57,061 nt of DNA, taken from Bacteroidales bacterium. Lineage in GTDB: Bacteria; Bacteroidota; Bacteroidia; Bacteroidales; UBA932. The position numbers and the translations under genes are program-made. The notes beneath the pieces were generated by a model. It was not told the origin of the DNA, did not search any database, and saw only the letters and a program-made list of their open reading frames with translations. The stretch covers positions 1 through 57,061 of the forward strand of contig JAFROJ010000042.1 of the NCBI GenBank assembly GCA_017429765.1. Reading direction: 5' to 3'. This document shows positions 53,679-57,061 of this stretch, in pieces. Position 1 is the first letter of the stretch. Each line of letters opens with the position of its first letter.

Positions 53679-54473
53679 CTATTGGAAAATATATGAGTTG
53701 CAGGTCACGCCAAGGACACCCCACGACACAAGCCTGTCATACAATTCTTTATCGCCCACCGGAAGCCCGTAGCACTCAAGAGGGATATTCCTCTCCCGGC
53801 AACCGGCCGCGAACTCTTCAGTCAACTTCACGGACGAGGGGCGAATCACTATGTTGCGGATGTCCGGAAGGGAATCCAGCCAGGAAAGCCTGAACGATCC
53901 GGCCATATATTCCATGGGCGTGTCACACAGGGCCGAGGCTATCTCGAGATGGCGGGCGCTGAACGAGGTTATAACGAACTGCCCGTCCCGGAAGCCTTTC
54001 TCATGGATGAGGTCGATAGTCTTGGCTATTCCCTCATCGGCCAGGACACTCTTCATCTCCACATAAGGGATCAGCCCGCCTTCACGGCAGATGTCCAGAT
54101 AGGTGGCCAGCAGCGGCACCTTCTCTCCCAGGCCGGCATCCAACGTCTCAAGTTCCTCAAAGGTGTAGTCAGACACCGCGCCCGGAGCGCCGGTCGTGCG
54201 TTTCAGGGTGTTGTCATGCATGCAGACAAGGACGGAGTCTTTTGTCATCTGGACGTCCGTCTCCATGCCCCGGTACGCTCCCCCGGCCTCAACTGCCTTA
54301 CGGAAAGCGAGTTCCGTGTTCTCGGGATACTTGTCAGAGAATCCCCTGTGCGCCTCAAGGTTGAAGGTACCCGGGCTCCAGATCTCCGGGAACTTGTCCA
54401 CCGGCCTCCCTTCGGAACATGAGACAATGACGGACGTCGCCGCCGCGAGAATCATAAACTTTTTCACAGCCAT
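53679..54473 (-). CDS. Glycerophosphodiester phosphodiesterase lipoprotein
   Basis: About 264 residues, start at MAVKKFMIL with a lipoprotein signal (SVIVSCSEG). GDPD motifs: EAHRGFSDKYPENTELAF (catalytic His and Arg), METDVQMTKDSVLVCMHD (two metal Asp/Glu and the second His) and YVEMKSVLADE. It hydrolyses deacylated phospholipids such as glycerophosphoethanolamine in the periplasm. It is the first gene of the operon with GH97, and a -7 box TAACTTTG lies 28 bases upstream. Confidence 0.92.
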   Translation of the reverse strand: MAVKKFMILAAATSVIVSCSEGRPVDKFPEIWSPGTFNLEAHRGFSDKYPENTELAFRKAVEAGGAYRGMETDVQMTKDSVLVCMHDNTLKRTTGAPGAVSDYTFEELETLDAGLGEKVPLLATYLDICREGGLIPYVEMKSVLADEGIAKTIDLIHEKGFRDGQFVITSFSARHLEIASALCDTPMEYMAGSFRLSWLDSLPDIRNIVIRPSSVKLTEEFAAGCRERNIPLECYGLPVGDKELYDRLVSWGVLGVTCNSYIFQ

Positions 54474-54500
54474 GACAGAAACTCTCATTAACCATCTTCA

Positions 54501-54508
54501 CAAAGTTA
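54501..54508 (-). promoter_or_regulatory. Promoter -7 box for the phosphodiesterase/GH97 operon
   Basis: TAACTTTG on the minus strand, 28 bases upstream of the start at 54,473. Confidence 0.5.
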
Positions 54509-55187
54509 ATGAAACACCGGTTATAGTCCAATTTGCGTCACCTCCGATTGGCGTCACGGCGAGAACGCCCCTCAATGTATGCCCCTCAATGAATATCAGG
54601 CCCCCCGCGCATGGCCGCCATTCAGGCAGGGTGTTTTCCCCGTCCCCAACTCTGTACCGGAAACAGCATTTAAGGCCATTTTTGCCGTTCCCGTCCCACA
54701 TTTTGGACCGGGAAAAGCAGTCCGCCTCCCGAAGAAGGTGTTTGGGAGAAGCTTTAGCTAGCGAAAGGCCCGGAGAATAAGCATGGTTGCCAAGAACTAA
54801 GGTTTTTCAGCCTTGCTGAGAATTGATATGGCTTAGTGAGTGATTATTGAGTAGGGCAAAGACTGAAATACTACAAAGTGGAAGCAGATGGATATGCGCT
54901 GCAGGGCTCTGCAGGGGCATGTGGGATGCTTTACCCCCTATTTCGGCGAGGGGGTCTGCCACGCCAAACCCCACTATAGCGCCTTCTGTGGCCGATCGGT
55001 CTGCTTCCGGTCTGTAAAAACGCCCGCCGGTTGTGGGCGGGGGTAGATACGGGACCGCAAAAAGGCCAACGACCCTTTCGGAGGTGACTCGGCACCGACC
55101 GGGGGAGTTTGAGGGGTACGCCCCTCAATGAATAATAGGCCCCGGGGGCCACGACAAAAGCCGGCGCGGACGCGTCGGCTGTTGTCG
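54509..55187. other. Repeat-rich intergenic region without genes
   Basis: About 680 bases with no supported gene. A stretch like YGCCCCTCAATGAATA occurs at 54,579-54,604 and again at 55,118-55,144, each followed by AGGCCCC (family E). A family D copy lies at 54,892-55,020. Hairpins are GAGGGG-TACG-CCCCTC (55,111-55,126) and, overlapping the tRNA-Met end, CCACGACA / TGTCGTGG (55,149-55,190). Several short frames here only translate the repeats. Confidence 0.6.
54892..55020 (+). repeat. Family D intergenic repeat, diverged copy
   Basis: Shares with 50,355-50,483 the ordered blocks GCAGAT, GCAGG, GGATGCTTTACCCCC, GGGTCTG, AAACCC and a final CCGGTCTGTAAAAA. Its middle can fold as ACCCCC / GGGGGT; the other copy keeps only ACCC / GGGT there. 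Confidence 0.6.
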
Positions 55188-55261
55188 TGGTCCCTGCAGG
55201 GCATGATCCTGCGACCCCCTGATTATGAGTCAGATGCTCTAACCAACTGAGCTAAGGGACC
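55188..55261 (-). tRNA. tRNA-Met (CAU anticodon)
   Basis: The complementary strand reads GGTCCCT (acceptor), TAGCTCAGTTGGTTAGAGCA (D arm), an anticodon loop CTCATAA with anticodon CAT, a short variable loop, the T arm, and AGGGACC plus discriminator A. A CAT anticodon could also belong to tRNA-Ile2 (lysidine-modified); the sequence alone does not decide. CCA is not encoded. A hairpin lies over the 3' end. Confidence 0.92.
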
Positions 55262-55313
55262 TGGTTTCCCGATTCAAAGGTCGGGAAAAAAATTGTAAAG
55301 TCCAAATCGGCGC

Positions 55314-55365
55314 GCCGGCCCTTCGACCGCTCGACAAGTCACGGCAAGCCGATTCAGGGACCGGA
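55314..55365. repeat. Family A-related repeat between rpsJ and tRNA-Met
   Basis: CCGGCCCTTCGACC, then CTCGACAAGTCACGGC, ending CAGGGACCGG; the ends pair, and the TTCGAC / GACAAG core relates it to the copies inside rsmA, the oxidase and GH2. Part (TCACGGCAAG) also matches the core of the family C copy at 26,335. It occupies the place where rplC would normally follow rpsJ. Confidence 0.65.
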
Positions 55366-55371
55366 TCACGG

Positions 55372-55677
55372 TCAGACCTTGATCTCGACCTCGACACCCG
55401 AAGGGAGCTCAAGCTTCATCAGAGCGTCGACCGTCTTGGCGTTGCTGTCGTCAATGTCGAGAAGCCTGCAATAGGAATCGAGCTCGAACTGCTCGCGGGA
55501 CTTCTTGTTGACGAAAGTGGAACGGTTGACAGTGAAGATCTTCTTGTTGGTGGGAAGCGGAATGGGACCGTTTACCTTCGCACCGGTAGCCTTCACGGTG
55601 TCCACGATCTTGGCGGCTGACTTGTCAACCAGCATGTGATCGAATGATTTGAGTTTGATTCTGATCTTTTGACTCAT
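55372..55677 (-). CDS. rpsJ: 30S ribosomal protein S10
   Basis: 101 residues, full length. It begins [18 protein letters not shown] and contains the S10 signature region [17 protein letters not shown] and the end [13 protein letters not shown]. It is a small-subunit component and, in other bacteria, a NusB partner in antitermination. It follows fusA after 39 bases. No ribosomal gene follows on this strand; a repeat and tRNA-Met are next. Confidence 0.97.
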   Translation of the reverse strand: MSQKIRIKLKSFDHMLVDKSAAKIVDTVKATGAKVNGPIPLPTNKKIFTVNRSTFVNKKSREQFELDSYCRLLDIDDSNAKTVDALMKLELPSGVEVEIKV

Positions 55678-55716
55678 ATCAATAATTGATTTTTAACTTT
55701 CTACAAAAACTTTGTG

Positions 55717-57061
55717 TTAATCCTCATCGTCGGAATGCCTGAAGCTGTAACCGCTCTTCTCGACGATCTCTTTTGCAAGGTTCGCAGGAACCTCTGAATA
55801 GTGGTCGAAGGACATCGTGCTGGTTGCACGTCCGGAAGACAGGGTCCTGAGGACTGTTACATAACCGAACTGCTCTGCAAGCGGAACGAAAGCCTTTACT
55901 ATCCTTGCGCCATTGGCAGTTGAATCCATTGCCTGGATCTGGCCGCGACGGCGGTTAAGGTCACCTACGATATCGCCCATGTAATCTTCGGGGGTCACGA
56001 CCTCCAATGACATAATGGGTTCGAGAAGAACCGGCTTCGCCTTCGGGCAGGCATGGCGGAAGGCCATGCGGGCTGCCATCTCGAAGGAGAGCTGGTCGGA
56101 ATCGACCGGGTGGTAGGATCCGTCAATGACGGTAACCTTCATCGACTGGACCTCATAGCCAGCAAGTACACCATTGGCCATTGCAGACTTGAAACCCTTT
56201 TCGATGCTGGGGATGAATTCCTTGGGAATATTTCCACCCTTGACCTCGTTGACGAACTGGAGTCCGCTCTCGCCTTCATCGGCAGGTCCGATTTCGACGA
56301 TGATGTCAGCGAACTTACCACGGCCGCCGGTCTGCTTCTTGAAGACCTCACGGTGCTGAACAGTACCTGTGATAGCCTCCCTGTAGTTGACCTGAGGTGC
56401 ACCTTGGTTGATTTCGACTCCGAACTCACGGCGGAGGCGGTCGACGATGATATCAAGATGGAGCTCACCCATACCGCTGATGATCGTCTGGCCAGTCTCG
56501 TGGTCGGCCCTGACGGTAAACGTCGGGTCTTCTTCAGCGAGCTTGCCAAGGGCGACGCCAAGCTTGTCAAGATCCGTCTGGGTCTTGGGCTCGACGGCGA
56601 TACCGATCACAGGGTCGGGGAACACCATTGACTCGAGAATTACAGGATGGTTCTCATCGCAGATTGTGTCTCCAGTGCGGAGATCCTTGAAACCGACAGC
56701 TGCGCAGATGTCTCCCGCTTCCACGAAATCAATTGGATTCTGGTGATTGGAGTGCATCTGGTAGAGGCGGGCGATCCTCTCTTTCTTCGCTGTGCGCACA
56801 TTGTACGCATAGGAACCGGAGTCAATCCTTCCTGAATAAACCCTCATGAAGGCAAGACGACCCACGAAAGGATCCGTAGCGATCTTGAAAACGAGAGCAC
56901 AGAAAGGTTGGTCTGCGGAAGGGAGAAGGTCTTCTTCGTTCCCGGTCTTCGGGCTGGTGCCTTTGACTACACCCTTGTCCAGCGGAGACGGAAGGTAGCG
57001 CATGACAGCATCGAGGAGGAACTGAACGCCCTTGTTCTTGAAAGAAGAGCCGCAGCATGCC
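55717..57061 (-). CDS. fusA: Elongation factor G, C-terminal part (5' end outside the window)
   Basis: About 448 residues are visible, with the frame open to the window edge (the codons before MRYLPSPLD read [18 protein letters not shown]). Domain II ([21 protein letters not shown]), domain III ([23 protein letters not shown]), domain IV ([28 protein letters not shown]) and domain V ([20 protein letters not shown]) are complete; the GTPase domain lies beyond the edge. It drives ribosomal translocation. It is followed by rpsJ, the order of the Bacteroidota str operon. Confidence 0.97.
   Translation of the reverse strand, partial: ACCGSSFKNKGVQFLLDAVMRYLPSPLDKGVVKGTSPKTGNEEDLLPSADQPFCALVFKIATDPFVGRLAFMRVYSGRIDSGSYAYNVRTAKKERIARLYQMHSNHQNPIDFVEAGDICAAVGFKDLRTGDTICDENHPVILESMVFPDPVIGIAVEPKTQTDLDKLGVALGKLAEEDPTFTVRADHETGQTIISGMGELHLDIIVDRLRREFGVEINQGAPQVNYREAITGTVQHREVFKKQTGGRGKFADIIVEIGPADEGESGLQFVNEVKGGNIPKEFIPSIEKGFKSAMANGVLAGYEVQSMKVTVIDGSYHPVDSDQLSFEMAARMAFRHACPKAKPVLLEPIMSLEVVTPEDYMGDIVGDLNRRRGQIQAMDSTANGARIVKAFVPLAEQFGYVTVLRTLSSGRATSTMSFDHYSEVPANLAKEIVEKSGYSFRHSDDED

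Overview
The window looks like a chromosomal segment of a fairly GC-rich member of the Bacteroidales (phylum Bacteroidota). The reasons are a SusC/SusD pair, many exported carbohydrate-active enzymes with lipoprotein or twin-arginine signals, Bacteroidota-type promoters (-7 box TAnnTTTG) in front of many genes, and almost no Shine-Dalgarno sequences. The genus cannot be fixed from sequence reading; uncultured gut or rumen lineages fit the base composition.

Layout. (1) 1-5,676, minus strand: an AT-rich restriction/defence operon reading cytosine-C5 DNA methyltransferase, MORC-like GHKL ATPase, Z1-domain helicase-like ATPase, a truncated PD-(D/E)XK-type protein and the first codons of another gene. 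It abuts a tRNA-Ser(GCU) gene (6,050-6,137), a typical island insertion point. (2) 6,443-15,846: a DMT-family transporter, a DUF6786 protein, and an operon of exported proteins (metallo-beta-lactamase fold, Tat-exported MalY-like PLP enzyme, glycosidase-like barrel, beta-helix protein), then a GH109-like oxidoreductase-fold lipoprotein. (3) 15,849-26,336: housekeeping aspS and rsmA, an AGE-family epimerase, a tandem DUF1080 lipoprotein, an Xaa-Pro aminopeptidase, a DUF456 protein and a FAD/Fe-S D-lactate-dehydrogenase-like enzyme. (4) 26,527-30,362: an operon of a tetraheme NapC-like cytochrome fused to a SUMF1 domain, a Tat-exported Gfo/Idh/MocA dehydrogenase and a Tat-exported sugar-isomerase-like TIM barrel. 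(5) 30,367-41,124: M28 peptidase, HAD hydrolase, GH2 beta-galactosidase, a secreted unknown, a patatin/Omp85 protein, and a propeller/phosphatase lipoprotein. (6) 41,293-48,983: a polysaccharide-utilisation locus (SusC with a one-base frameshift, SusD, DUF4434 protein, sugar porter). (7) 49,086-54,473: a membrane protein plus winged-helix regulator, a CPBP protease, a nucleoside hydrolase remnant, GH97 and a glycerophosphodiesterase. (8) 54,474-57,061: a repeat-rich gap, tRNA-Met, rpsJ and the 3' part of fusA.

How the genes work together. Much of the window serves uptake and periplasmic breakdown of glycans: SusC/SusD import, GH2, GH97, GH109-like and DUF1080 enzymes act on glycosides, and the Gfo/Idh, TIM-barrel and cytochrome operon suggests an oxidative (3-keto-glycoside type) branch that hands electrons to the membrane.

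The most unusual signals are at the DNA level. Several families of short palindromic repeats are scattered through the window. Some lie in frame inside conserved genes: rsmA carries two such insertions, the FAD/Fe-S oxidase and GH2 one each, and the Xaa-Pro aminopeptidase ends in a repeat-derived tail. In addition, the hexamer GAATAT (and its complement ATATTC) appears about ten times more often than composition predicts, in all reading frames and both strands.
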